From: Syngnathus acus
Lineage: Eukaryota; Chordata; Actinopteri; Syngnathiformes; Syngnathidae
Direction: 5' to 3'
Assembly (NCBI RefSeq): GCF_901709675.1
Contig: NC_051096.1
Span: 6,227,001-6,291,000, forward strand
Length of the DNA stretch: 64,000 bases
This document shows positions 50,567-63,387 of the stretch, one piece after another (within the stretch, counting starts at the first letter, position 1; every line of letters starts with the position of its first letter). The position numbers and the translations under genes are program-made. The notes below the pieces were generated by a model that was not told where the DNA came from, did not search any database, and saw only the letters and a program-made list of their open reading frames with translations.

Positions 50567-51799
50567 TTAGGGCTTCAAGACATGGCTGCAGACAGCCAAT
50601 GCTGGTGGTCACCTGGCCCGCTTTCTTTTTTTGGCATCCTTCAGCCATCCGTCAGGTCTTGGGACACAGTCCACTCTGTTGCACTGAGGTCAACAGTTAT
50701 GTGTTTGCTCAGCCTGGTCATGATTAGACTTTGATCAACACCCTTTCATTGATATAAAATAGGAGTTTTTAGAAACAATTCAAAATGTCATTGATGCATG
50801 TGCAAACTTAATGACAAAACAGCAAGAGAGGAATAATCATTTCTTTCTCTTGATTGCTTCTTCTCCATTGAACTCTAATACCAATTTCTATTTATTTATA
50901 TATTTCGGGGGGGGGGGTGAATTATGTAACCAAATGACACATGCAGACCACACGCACAGTTGTGAATAATTCTGAGAGAGATTTTTGAATTTGGTGGCGA
51001 GATGTTGAATCCACACGTGCCTAAAAAGTGAATTTAGCAAGTCTTGTGTGCAGCAGGAAATAGATGACTGTTTTATTTTAAGAAGTCACTACCTTCCCGC
51101 CATATGTGCATCATCACGGCTTGATTGTCGGTGACCTCGGCTGATTAAACTGGTAAAAGGGCAGCCGCTGGTGCAGCTGGCCGTCTGGCTGTCCGGGGCC
51201 TCGGTGCAACAGGGAGGAGAAAGCCTAGCGTGACCAGAGCGGCCACATCGTGACCCCCCGCCCGACACACTCCCAGTCTGAGCACTGTGCTGCACTTGTT
51301 CCCCCCCGACGGAGACAAAAGAGCCAGGAACTTCCTCAGACCTTCATTGGGGATGTTTGGACAAATCGGAGCCCACTTTGGCCCGCTCTCCAGAATGAAG
51401 GCCACGCAATGAAGCGTGCCATCACGGTGGTGGGAATTTATCTCCAAAATGTGCCCTTTTTGTGAGAAAATCTCTTTTACTAGCTGGTGAAGCTCACTCG
51501 TAAGATTTTTACTGGTACTCGGAAGCGTTAAATACATAAAATATTTTCCAGAAGAGATGACTCATCGTTTTGCATTAGCGTGCGTTTGTTTGTTGTTATT
51601 TTGGTAGCCTGCAAGTCAAATAAAACAAAGGGGAACCATTTGTGAAGCTTAAGAGCATTTTCGTCGAAGAAACGTCTGAAAGTGAACAAAACAAGCCAGT
51701 CCTCCGCTCTCGTTGCGGTTGTGTGCAATTACTGTGAATTGCGATGGCTGGCTTTCAAGGAAAGTTAAAAAAAAGTCATCAAAATAGGTTTTTAACAGG

Positions 51800-52070
51800 A
51801 GCGGCATTGGGCGTAGTTACATCAAGCCGACTTGTCCGATGACAAATTGTCCCGCGGCGGGACAGGATGCTCCAGCCAGCTGGTTGGCCCCCATCGCCAG
51901 CTTGATTGATGGTGTTGATGTTCTAAATCGGCCGCCAAACGTACAGCATTTGTAATCGCGCGGCTGCAGATTGGCCCTGAAGATAGTAGGAAGTGGGAAA
52001 CGAGGCGGGGGAAAAGCACTTGCAGGGGGGAAAAGGACACGTTCCCATGCATGGGACCAAAAAGCACATG
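51800..52070. promoter_or_regulatory. Candidate regulatory block with two long palindromes
   Basis: It contains TGTCCCGCGGCGGGACA (51848-51864, 8-bp arms around one G) and TCCCATGCATGGGA (52043-52056, perfect). The block is GC-richer than its flanks. It also carries repeated TTGATTGATGG/TTGATG phrases between them. Confidence 0.35.
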
Positions 52071-52435
52071 GACACACTGATGCCTTCACTGACACACATT
52101 GTATGTTTACATCAGCGTCTATCTGGTCATCACGGGGGTCACTGCTCGATCGCGGAACATATCGGGGGGCTCACGGTAATTACAGCGGGAGCTCCTTTAT
52201 CATACTTTGAGCTCTTTGGCTTTGATCAAACGCAACTCTTGTGGACGGACGTGCTTCTCCACGCACGCAAAAGGGGAAAAGCAGGGCATTGCACGTTTGT
52301 ATTGGATTCTTTCCATCTCAGCTTTTCTAAGACTTCTTTTGTCTTGCCGTTGCCACATTACAAAGGGTCCAATTGCATAGAAAATAAGCAGCCGACTCCA
52401 TGAGCATTTGATCATTTGAGCTGAGAATAGGGATG

Positions 52436-52437
<2 letters not shown>

Positions 52438-52530
<93 letters not shown>
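52438..52530. repeat. (TG)46 microsatellite
   Basis: 93 nt of uninterrupted TG/GT repeat, by far the longest simple repeat in the window. It may adopt Z-DNA and is likely polymorphic. Confidence 0.99.
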
Positions 52531-52531
<1 letters not shown>

Positions 52532-53041
52532 AAGATTGCCCAAAAGCTATTCCATTGTTTATTCTATCAAATTAGAAAATCAGTTCATGAAAAACACAGT
52601 CATCAATGCGCACGCTGTTATTAATAATCGTTTGTGAAAGTCTTTGCTTGTCTTGCTGATAGATTCATCTTCTTAATAAAGTCCATCAAGGGAGCATAAT
52701 GGCTTCTTTTTTTGATTTTTTTTTAAGTCAGACACATGTTGGGCCAATGTCTATCTGGCCTGGGGGCGTCTGAACTGACATCATGAATTAGTGGCATTGT
52801 CTCCCATGTGACATAAACCCTTCCGATGTGTTGGTCAACCTCTGATTGGTTCATCATTTCAAACTATCACACACATATCATCCACTTTGTGAACATTTTC
52901 ACCCTGAATCGGGACCACAAAAACATCCACGCACGATTTTTCAGATAACTTTGTTCACTTTTCACCCTTGGCAGGCAAGCGCACAAATGACAGAGCGGGC
53001 GGGCCTTGCAGCTGTGTTGTTCACCTCCCTTGTCTGCACAA

Positions 53042-53069
53042 ACACACACTCACACACACACACACACAG
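53042..53069. repeat. (AC)n microsatellite
   Basis: An AC run with one T interruption. Confidence 0.95.
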
Positions 53070-53699
53070 TAGTCCCAGAACATAATAGTGAGGTAACCAC
53101 AGGCTTTTCTCGACTGCGTGTGCATGTGAATCTCCTTCTTATCTCTCGCTGCCTCTCCTCCTCTCAGATCTTTCAATCCCACCATGATTTCCCAGCCCCT
53201 CCACTTACTCCATTGTGCTGAGAAACACAAAAATAAAAGACACACAACTCGCCTTGTCGTCTTTCTCATCCTAATAAGCATCTCCGCCTTTGATAATTAC
53301 ACGTTGGGCATGAGTCGTTCGGCGGCGAGGACGCCATCGACTCTGCTGTCGAGGTGAGCAAAATGCAACGGGTGACTGACAATGTTCTTTCTCGTTGGGG
53401 GAGCACCTCCGCCAAAGCCAATGTTAGATCATGCTTAGAAATATTCGATATCATTGAATGGACTGAAATGCAACTCACATTTGCGTGGCCTAATCTCGAG
53501 AGTGACAATTGGTCGCTTTGAGCGATATAGAAAAGCTCAGTGTGCGGGAACATCTGTTTTTGATTCATCTCATTAAAAATAAAAAGCACATTTACACCTA
53601 TGCGCTCTCCAACGTTGGGCCGGCTACGAGCTCCGCAACATAAAGCCGCTTCTTTGGGAGCCAACTTCTAATTGATATTTTTTCCACAAACATCATCCA

Positions 53700-54130
53700 G
53701 TTCTGCAAGGGCCTTAAATCTTAATCACTGCCGTTGCTCTCGACTAGACATGACATCATGCATGGCAACAGGTAGCCCGGTTTGTTCCACGGCTATTTAA
53801 TCACGGAGATTGCCATCATAATGGCTGAGCTGCCCCGAGCCGCCGCTCGCCTCAAGAAAGCCGCTCTTTGAATGAAAGATGGGAAGCAACCGACTTGGAA
53901 TAACATCAACAGGGATCAGCGAGAAGCAAAAACAGCGACAACGTATGCGCGTCGCCCCCTTTCCCGACTTGGATGTTGTGGTGTCAGCCAGTTATTCCGC
54001 TAATCCTAAACAGATTGGCCGCAGAAGAAAACCCTCAGCCGGGCCGGCTCCTTGCAGAACGCCCATTAATCGACAGCACATGGCGATAAGTTATGGAAGG
54101 CATTACGGGCCTTGCGGTGCATGTGGTCCC
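53700..54130. promoter_or_regulatory. Candidate conserved non-coding block
   Basis: Non-repetitive, mixed-composition sequence with ATTTAATCACGG, GCCATCATAATGG and ATTAATCGAC phrases containing TAAT cores. Its ORFs have no recognisable domain. Composition and motif evidence only. Confidence 0.25.
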
Positions 54131-56939
54131 TGACTTTGTGCAATGACCATGTTGCGGAATGACGTGGTACTACACTGGCGAAATTCGAAATTAGGACATG
54201 TTTGAATATTGGCAAAACTGCAATATTATGAGGGCAGGGCAATTTTGCCAATCTCTGTGTCCTTCACGCAGGTGGTTGTATAGTCGCAGCCACACTCGCA
54301 TGGCCTGAGACTCTCTTTCATGCAAATGTGCATGAATTTAATTTCCAAGGGGAACACAGACACACACACACACACGTGCAACAAAGCACTCACCTGCTCC
54401 TTCAGTGCGTAGCTCCGAGTTATTCCTGGACATATGTCATTGAGCCGTGTTAATTGGGGTTAGCTCAAAGCGGGCGTAGAAATGACGGTGATATTTATTA
54501 GGCAACATTTTTCGCTCAATGTCATGTCAGCGCATTAGCATGTCAAATAGTTTGGAGTCAGGAAATGTTAGCACGCCGCTCTTGGAGATCATTTCAGTGC
54601 CACCTAGATTCTCAGAGATGAATCTGATTTGTTGAAAGTGATGAGCGTGACCCATCTGGATGAATGTAGGACACTTTTCAGTGAGGCTGAATATTGCATG
54701 TGTGAGCCGTATAGAAAAGGCATACGATTTGTGACAGGATAAATCCAATGCAAATCTATTAAACACACTCCAAATAAACAGCAACAGGGCGGTCATTGTT
54801 TTTTTTTCCAAACAAGCATCTCCTCAACAGTGCGACGTATTCACCAGCGCCGCTTTGCACACATCTTTTAACGTCAGCATCCTGACAAGTGTGTTGACCT
54901 TGGATTACTGGGATGTTTGGGATTCACCAACCAAACCCGCAATCTGAGTGAGTGACGCTTTTGCAAAAGCTGTTTTCAGCTTCGGACCAACTATTCTCAC
55001 TAATAAAACCGGAAAGAAAATGCAGTGAAGTAATTGGTGAGTGGAGTTAAAAAAAAAAAACACTAAACCAGACAGCTTTTAAATCGATTTTTCTCCGTGC
55101 ATTGTATTTTCCTTACACATGTTTTTTCGTGCGTATGTATAAAATGTTCCTGCTTGCAGTCAATTCAAGAGTTGTGCTTTCACAGTAGTTGGCCCGGAGG
55201 AAAACGCGTTGTGGTTGGAGTGGCGGTGCCAACACCTCCTTGCATGGGTCCATGGAGATTACATTTTAAGAGCTTTTTAATGCTCATTAATACTTCTGGC
55301 TCCTCTGGGTTGGAGTTCTGTCTACTTCTCCGTGCGACTGACAAGAAACTGGGCCAACAATACGAGAGACTACAAGACCGTTTTTCTTTTTATTACTCTT
55401 TTTAATACAAGCGTAACAAATTAAGACGTGAATGCAAACCAATCACTGTGAATAGAAAAGTGGATTTTTAATAGACATACAAATTGGTAATAATACTTTG
55501 TGTGCGTGTTTACATGCGGCAATTGTACTCTGCTGAAGTACTCAAAAAAAACAAAGTGACATTGCATCTTTTTGGGCAAAGTGCTATGTGGAAGTTTTAT
55601 GGACCATTTGTGATGAACGCAGGATTTGGTTTTAAATTCCAGCTGGTACGTTTCTGCAAAACCACAAACAAAAATGTTTTTTTTTTATATACTTGTGTTT
55701 ACGTATGACCTAAATGGACAAGTATGCAGTGAACACGTTTTGGCAAGCAGTTTCTGCTCTTCTGGGAAAACGTTCGACGAGATGATTGCATTCAGAAACC
55801 TGGCTCGCAATCTCAACTCACCAAACTGTGAGATAATTGAAAGATAATTCGAGTTTTTTCGAAAAGTCTCATTTGTAGCACTTTACGCAGACTTGCGATA
55901 ACTTTTCGAAACCTGCACGCTCCTCTGAGTGGAGCTGAAGAAGACATTTAAAGGCCCGAGTGGTGACACATAACTGAAAGGCTGAGAAACGGCAAAGGGA
56001 AACGCTGATTTGTTTTGGCTGTGGAACACTGCGCCATACTGTGTAACAGACTTTGATGATGTACTGCGCCCGCCGTGAGAAAGGCAAAAATGGTTTTGTG
56101 TGATCCTCAACCAGACATGCCCCCCCCCCACCCCTCCTTAATGTTGGCAAATGTTATGAAGGGAGGGGAAGGCGCTGTAGAAGGAGACATTTCTGACTGC
56201 GACTCATAAACCATTTTTTATTTAAATTGGCGTGCTCCCATTATTTGTTCACGGGGGCTTTGAGTCAGTCAAGGGAAATGTGTTCCAGTGTGAGGGGAGT
56301 CAGACACAGAGTGATGGGGAAGGAAGGGGGGATGAACTGTTGCCAGGTGTCAGCCGTTGCCATGGCATTCCATCAGGCGTTGCGACTCATCAGTGCTGCC
56401 GGTGGCGGCGGCGGAGGAACCCAAAGTGCCTCTACAGCCCTCAGCTCCCATCCAGGAGCATCCATAAGAGTATATCAGATCATCTCATTGGGTGGTGCAT
56501 GAACGACAGGAGGGCCGTTCAGAGTAATGCAGTAGTACAGTACTTGTAAAATCAATTTCATGTATATCTAGACATCTCTAGTGATGAGCAAATGCTCGTT
56601 GCGGCATCGAGACAGAAAGGACGGAATGCAAATGAAATGCTTTTTAACCAGCTCCAAGTTTGTTTTGGCCTCCTCTGGGATAATAAACTTTTTGCTTGGA
56701 ATTCCAAATGTCAATGACATTCTGTCTCCGTGGTGCTCACGCTGCTCCGGCATGATTACGCTCGCCGCTGCCCATGGTTTTCATGAATATCACCTGAGAT
56801 TGCGACAAAAGCAGCACGGTCGATACACAAAGCATCCTCGTCTTTATTCACTAGCGTCGGGCCATCGAGCGTACGCTCAACAGCCCTCGCCGGACGTAAT
56901 TCTTAGCAACTGTTGCTATGTGTAACATCATTGAACTGC

Positions 56940-57240
56940 ACCTCTCGCTTGCTCTTCAAACACAAATGACTAATCCACGGGAGCTCTCGGCGCGGCCTCC
57001 GGAGCCGCTCGGCGGCCCCCGTGACCCTCTCCTGGATGTCTCCTCATTACTTGATAATGTATTCACGCTTACGCCTCGTAATGGGAGGAAGCGGCGAGCC
57101 GGGCCCAATTCGCACTTCATTCTATTAACAAAACCGGCTCGGCTCGGGTGGGCTCGGCGGCGGAGCCTCAGCCAAAAAAGCCGGCGGGCCGCTGACAGAT
57201 TTCCTGCAAAGTGACGACAGGATAGAGACTCTCGGCGGCA
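56940..57240. promoter_or_regulatory. Candidate element with paired inverted TAAT sites
   Basis: CATTACTTGATAATG (57045-57059) places two homeodomain cores in inverted orientation five bases apart. A further CGTAATGG follows near 57075. The surrounding block is strikingly GC- and CpG-rich compared with its flanks. Confidence 0.35.
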
Positions 57241-60200
57241 TCAGTGGGGTACCTCCGCCGGCCCCCAGGGAATGCTGTCATTATGCATGTTTGCAATCAT
57301 GGGAGCTGAATACCCTGGCTGGAAGTGAGGAAGAGGACCGGAGAATGAATGTTTCTGCTCCTCTGCCGTGTTTGGAGCTTTCTGAAATGCATGCGCTATC
57401 ATGGCAATGTTGTGTGTTTACCGCAGCGGGAGGCAAACAGAGTCAGAGAGGAGAGGCGCGGAAACGCCGCCACACACAGTAAAATGAGCAAAATACATAT
57501 ATTAGGACTCTCTGTATTCAGTGCACACAAGCTACGCAGAAAAGGAAAACTCATTTGAATATAAATGGAAGACAAGCAGGGAGTGTGTGTCTTTATATCA
57601 GCGCTCATCCCTCTCTTTTTTTTCTTCCCACCGCATGCATGAAAATATCCAACCCAAGGCCCGAGACGAGTTTAGCCGGGAAGTCAGGATGTCAGTGTTA
57701 ATTTTCTTCCTGTTGCTAAGGAGACTCTCTCTCGCTCGCTCACACAGAGGCCTTGATTCCCTCCCCCATGGTCACTGCGCTTTCAGTCAAAGAGGCTTTT
57801 CTCTTTTCCCGAGTCTTCGCCGTGGCGCAATCAGACATTGAGGAGCATCTCGGCTCCGGGCTGCTGCGTGGGCCCGGAGACCCCAACATCTGTGTTGTGT
57901 TGATTTCCATCGGGAGGGAGCGAGGGAGGGAGGATGGGATGTCTCCCCAGTGAGCGATTCAAAACAGCTACTTTAACACACAGCCAATCTTCTGCTGTCA
58001 TTATCACGCTTGTGTTTTGCAGGGTGGATTATACGGGAGGAACACGCCCACGCCCAAAGCCTTGGCGCAGTTTGCCGCATGGGAGCCACATGAGGGCCGC
58101 GACATATCTTTATCACCGATTTAAGCATTGCTCGACTTTTGTGCAACTATGCTCGCACTTTGCTCACTTGGAGTTTGTGCCAGTTGATTTGAAAGAACAA
58201 AATCAAACATTTACGTTTGCTCCATTTTATTTCCTCTCGTGCATTGATGAATTTCAATTGATTTCACATTGAGTAGCTGTTTACATTCAAATGACACAAA
58301 GCAGCAAGAACAGCGTATTTGAATATTCCTGACAGTTTTTCCACGCCTCATACAAAATGTCATCTCCGCATTTACACAATCACGCGCTCGGCCATCACAT
58401 GACAAATGTTCACTCGCAGACAAGGAACTAATGTCTTTTAAGTGAATACGTGTACCTGGAGGGCCCGGCACAAAATGACAGGGATTTCACTGCTGAATCC
58501 TTTTAGCAGGACATTGACACATGAACCAGGGCTAAAAAAAAAAAAAAAGAGAGAGTGAGAAAAAACAAGAGCAGGAATGAAGCAGTGAAGGGTGGGAGGG
58601 AAAAAAAAAAGAGTAGACAACCAATTTGGGAGTAATGCAACTAAAAACTGACAAGTGTAATTTCATCCATCTGGGCCGATGTGTAAAAAGCGCTGGCCTG
58701 AACATTCCCCATTCCCCTCTGATTGATCTTCCCCGAGTCTGAAACACCTATTATTAGCCACCAGTCTAATAGCACCAGGATGGCTCGGCGCTCTCCCAGG
58801 GGCCAAATCTCCGGTCATCTGCCCCCTCACTCACCACAGCTGTGGAAGCCAAGGGGGAGGCAGAGGGGGAGGCTTGGGGGGCGTACCTGTTGGGGGGGGA
58901 GAGAGAAAGTGGTTGAGCATTGGCAATGCGGTTGGGCGGTAAAACAAATACAATGGAAGTCATACTTTCAGCACAGTTGAAATATGTCAATTTATATTAT
59001 TTACGTGTCAATATATTTCATCCGGATGTTAATTCAGGGTCTCGCAAAAACAAGCCACTCTCATTACCTCATAAAATTAACACCTTTTTGAATAATCAAA
59101 AATTCACTTAAATGCTTGAAAATACTATTAGCACACACATAAAAAAAAGAATGATAAAAGGCAAGGTCCCAATTCTCAAAGTGAGCAACATTAAGCAAAA
59201 AAAAAAAGCTAATCGCCCACCTTGCCTTTTTTTGGGGTGATTTTTTTTGGGCTGCATAAAAGGTCGGAGTCGGCTCTTCACTCACACTGATTGATTGGGC
59301 CCTCGGGTGAGGCCTAATGCATTTTCAAGGGCAATGATGACAATAATTGGCTACCTTCACTTCACCAAAATGGACAAAGTCCTAAAAATCCAACCACTCA
59401 ACACTGACAGATCAGAGGTAACAAAAAAAAAGCTTCTATCCGTGCTTTACGGGGCATGGAATAATGATTATGATATTATGAGGCTACAGCCGATGGAAAT
59501 GTTTTCACGCCTTGCATGTACATGAAATAATAAACACATTCTCTTAATGATTCACTTCCGAATGTTGATGAAATTTAATAAGTGGCTATGTGGGCAAATT
59601 AAATCTATTAACTTGGGAGCAAATATTTGAAAGCTGATACAAGTGTAGTTTGACGAAGGAGGAGATTGTTGGCCTTTAAACAAAGGTGAAGCTATCGCCT
59701 GACAAAGTCGGGCCATGAGAAACAGAGCAGTGCGTTTCAGCAGGTGTGACTTCCTTTCTCTTCGCTTCTTTTCCACTTCACTTCACATTCTTCAGCGCCT
59801 CTATACTTTGCAGAGCTGTGCTGAATATCGCACTTCCTTCTGCAGGGACACTTATTCCAAATCGACAACTGTTTTTCCTTTTTAAGATTTCAGAAAGGAG
59901 TCGTAAGCTCCTGAAATGAAATGCTATCATAGCATCCCTCATTAGGTGTCATTAAGAATTTCTAATATAAACAAAAGTGACGATTTTAATATTAGTGTGA
60001 TTATCTGGTAACAGTAAAATAAATATTTGTATTTTTTTCCTCATTATTCCAATTTCGTGCAATCGCCATTGATGCATGCCAGCTAATAATTTCTAGTTGT
60101 CAGATATTCTTCATCGTTCCACCGCACCACTACCTCCTCCACTGTCTGCACGATGAAAAAGGTCCTCCAATTATTCAGGCTGGCTAATGAGTGCATGTGA

Positions 60201-60739
60201 AGTAGGCCTGGGCCTTGGCAACATTAGAAGCCAAGCATGTCATTTGCAACATCTGGTGTAATAAAAAAAAAAGAATGCTGGAGTGAAGGGGTACGGAAAA
60301 TGAAGAGGAAAAAGAAAAAGGTATCTTTGTTTGCTCCTCTTTGTTTACAATGGGATTCTTTTTTTTTTTTAATTTCAGACAAATTCATCGCAACGGCTTT
60401 CAAACAGGAAAATGGAAATGTTGCTTCTGCCCTCTATTTCAGCGTCCTGGCAACAGAGCAATTTTCTATCATCAGGGATAAACGGCTTCGAACAGTACAT
60501 TCTGGAAAAAAAAAAAAAGAAAGAAAGAAAATAAAAAAAGAAGTCCGTGATTGCTGCCCTTCCTGTCTGTTATCTAGCGACCAAATTCTCTCCTTCATAG
60601 CTGCCGCACATAATAACGTCGTGGATTACATCGAAAGTGGGAAAGGGGTCCCATACCGCGCAGCGCGCATTTTCTAAGAACATATTCCATGACTGCCCCA
60701 TATTTCAAGATATATTGCTTCCTCTTTTTTCGCACTGTG

Positions 60740-61050
60740 TGGCGGCTTAAGCGAAATTGAAATTAAATCCACGCGCGCAGGCCTTTGTTTATTGTGGTCA
60801 CCACGTGAACGCGCACACCTGCACCACGGACACGATATGCCAATGAGCCCATCCTCGAGGCATAATGCATATAATTTTCCACACACAATTTATGTTTCAT
60901 TCAGTAAACAACACATCAAACGTTTGCATCAGTGCGTAATTTCTGTGCGTAAAAGCGGTGCGCCACCGTTTGGCGTGAAAGGCCGCGCACGTGGTCATTT
61001 GCGACTGATGCAGTGGCGTGTGGCGTGTGCGTCTTCGACGCCTTCCTGGC
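60740..61050. promoter_or_regulatory. Candidate regulatory element (forkhead, E-box, POU-like sites)
   Basis: It has TGTTTATTG (60786-60794), CACGTG (60802-60807) and ATGCATAT (60865-60872) in CpG-containing unique sequence about 2.5 kb upstream of dlx6a exon 1. Confidence 0.3.
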
Positions 61051-62109
61051 TGTCTGTGACACGCCAGTGGGCGACATCAAGTCTCATAAATGCCTCCCGG
61101 TCTCTCTCTATATTCGCGACCGCGCGCCGGCCGGTTCCCTCTCTGGCTTTCCACCCGAGCCAGTCAAAGCCACAGTCACACTATTCTCGTGGAGCCGCAG
61201 CTCCCATTTAACGCACACATATGATTTCCACGTGGGGCCACGCGGGGAAGAAAAGACACGCCGTGTCAAACAGCAAAGTAGGAAAAATATTTGACTTTAA
61301 AACACGGACATTGTAGCGATGTTTTAAAAATGTTTCCCCCCCCCCCGCAAAGCAGGTGGGGTATCAGGGGGGTCCCACGGCTTGATAAGTGATTTTAAAG
61401 AGTCATTCATCAGTGTTCATAAGACAGACCACTTATGTTAAACAACCATTGATTGAGCTGTGGGTCAATCATCTACTTTCGGGAACTAAGTGATTTTTTT
61501 TTTTTTTTACATGTGAAGTTGATCATTTTGGTCGTTTTGGTGAGCTGAAAATTGAGAATATAATTAACACGTGAACTCATTTGATAATAATAAATGATGT
61601 TCTGAACTAATATTTCTAAAATATCGACAAAATATTCCGCACTCTCGCCTAATGCGATCTCTTAATGAGCCCTGGTGGGGTTCTAAATTTCTAAAACAAC
61701 AAGGTGCACCCGTTCAATATTAATACTAATGCGGACAACTGAATCAGAATATAAAAAAAATGCTTGACTATATTTAAAAAGAATATGTTGAAAGTCCAAG
61801 AACTATATTAGCAATAAAATGAGCAACGTCACAAAACGAACTTACCTTTAGCCCTCCTCTCATATAATTCGATTTTATTCCAATTAATAAAATAAAAGTA
61901 GGTTCAAAATAAATAAATCCACGTTCTTGCAGCATTCCCCGCTTCATGTATGCTCGTCTCCTGCTCTGCAGCTGGTGTAAAAATGATTACGCGGCAGCCG
62001 GGTTGTTGCACTTTTAAATCGCACAAAAGTAAATAACAACCGTAGTTGACGATAATAGCAAGGTAGCAAGTTCTTGTTAGACGGAAAAGTGAAACTAAAC
62101 GCCGCGTTG

Positions 62110-62235
62110 AGACGAGCGTTCTTGATAAGAGGATAATTGAGGCGACACTGGCGTGTAATTAGGGTATAATTTATACTATATCCACTTTTATTCCAGCCTC
62201 TCAAAATATAGCCAGTTCACCATCATTACGGGGAA
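62110..62235. promoter_or_regulatory. Homeodomain-site cluster upstream of dlx6a
   Basis: GATAATTG (62133-62139), GTAATTAG (62155-62162) and TATAATTTATA (about 62165) lie within 45 nt, about 1.2 kb before the dlx6a start codon. It could be a Dlx or other homeodomain autoregulatory site. Confidence 0.3.
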
Positions 62236-63091
62236 TTGTTCTAAATTTTATGGCTGCAATTTGAGTAAAGTGTGCCCGCTAAACAAATAGGTCTTCGCAC
62301 TACCTTGACTGAACGTAATTACAGTATTTCCGTGGCCTTTTTTTTATGATGCTTTAATGCTACACACTCTGCAGGGGGGTGTAGAAAATTGTGTTTTTTT
62401 TCCAATGATGCAAAATTAAATACGATTTTGCAGAGGTCATTTTAGGCCTCAACTCAGGGTGAAAAAAACACATTATTTTGGAGTCTCCAAGTCACGAGTT
62501 GCATATGGGGATGTTATTATTGCTAATATAATTACTAGTTGTGCTATGTGTCTGTTTCGTTTCAATAGTCAGAGTAAACTGATGGGATAAATTGTTATAG
62601 TAAACAGAGGAGGGCTGCAAAAAAAAGGGGGAGGGAGAATCTATTTCATGATAATTGTTAGGGGCAGTCCAAACATGCGGTCGAAATAAAATGTATAAAA
62701 ATCGAAATCGCCTGGCTGGAATAGAGGCCCTTATTCCATATCATATCCGGATATTACACCTATTTTCCCACATAACCTATATGCATGTCCTAATTGGTTT
62801 AAAAGGAGTCAAGCAAGAGTGTGATGTGATGGAAAAAATAAGCAAATGTGTGTTGCTGGTTCGTTCTGCTCGTGCACAATAATGTGCCTCGTCGTGCGTA
62901 ATTTGGGTGTTTGGGTTGGGCAGGAGAAAAGAAAGTGAAAAGCGATAGGGCAATTCCAAGCAGCTAATCTTGTCTGTGGGAATTAGGCGTCTTTCCCATC
63001 CCGTATTATTCCCCCCTCGTCGTTGTAGTCGGAGCTGGTTAGGTGGGTTAACTCCAACTCAAGTCTCCGTCAAGCGCACAGCCCTGCATGA

Positions 63092-63115
63092 TGACGTCGC
63101 GCCCGGATGACCAAT
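63092..63115 (+). promoter_or_regulatory. dlx6a promoter elements: CRE-like and CCAAT box
   Basis: TGACGTCG at 63092-63099 and CCAAT at 63111-63115 lie about 275-295 nt upstream of the start codon, in a CpG-containing segment. No TATA box is evident between them and the ATG. The transcription start is inferred to lie between about 63130 and 63230. Confidence 0.45.
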
Positions 63116-63129
63116 AGGAAGGCGCTGCC

Positions 63130-63387
63130 CTTTGGAGACAAACCATTTTACTTGTAGCGTCTGCACCAAGTCTGCAAGCAAGGGCGCAATTTTAACAGTA
63201 AAAATCTTCCACCTCTTCTAGCGTACTTTGAGTGAGAATGATCACGGGACGGGAAGATTAAAGTCGCTGGTGGCGGGACCGGATCGGAAAAGAGCAGCGC
63301 GCGTGCAGTAAGGAGAGAGAGAGAGAGAGGACGCCGATTCGGTCTTGAGAGAGAGGGGGGTGAGTGCTCTCAAGGCAGAAAAATTCG
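63130..63387 (+). other. dlx6a: dlx6a 5' untranslated region (start estimated)
   Basis: The leader contains a small upstream ORF (63238-63261, seven codons plus stop) and a GA-repeat (about 63318-63330). The transcription start is not determinable from sequence alone. Confidence 0.45.

Larger units (their letters stand above)
46790..63060. other. Gene-free region between sem1 and dlx6a
   Basis: No coding exon or structural RNA recognised. It includes a very long TG microsatellite (52438-52530), AC runs near 53042 and 54360, and candidate regulatory blocks at 48085-48330, 51800-52070, 53700-54130, 56940-57240, 60740-61050 and 62110-62235. Mammalian counterparts of this interval are enriched in Dlx5/6 enhancers, so regulatory content is expected but unproven here. 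Confidence 0.65.

Noticed and set aside
52433-52624. ORFs of alternating Cys-Val or His-Thr
   Set aside because: They are translations of the TG/CA microsatellite.
60237-60677. 146-codon plus-strand ORF upstream of dlx6a
   Set aside because: Lys-rich and Phe-rich segments come from A and T runs. No family resemblance.
46790-63060. Antisense lncRNA like DLX6-AS1/Evf2
   Set aside because: Such transcripts are known near mammalian DLX6 but cannot be recognised from sequence alone. No exon evidence here.
63364-63387. Earlier start for dlx6a
   Set aside because: The codon at 63364 is GTG and follows an in-frame TGA directly. The family start MMTMTTMADGL fits 63388.
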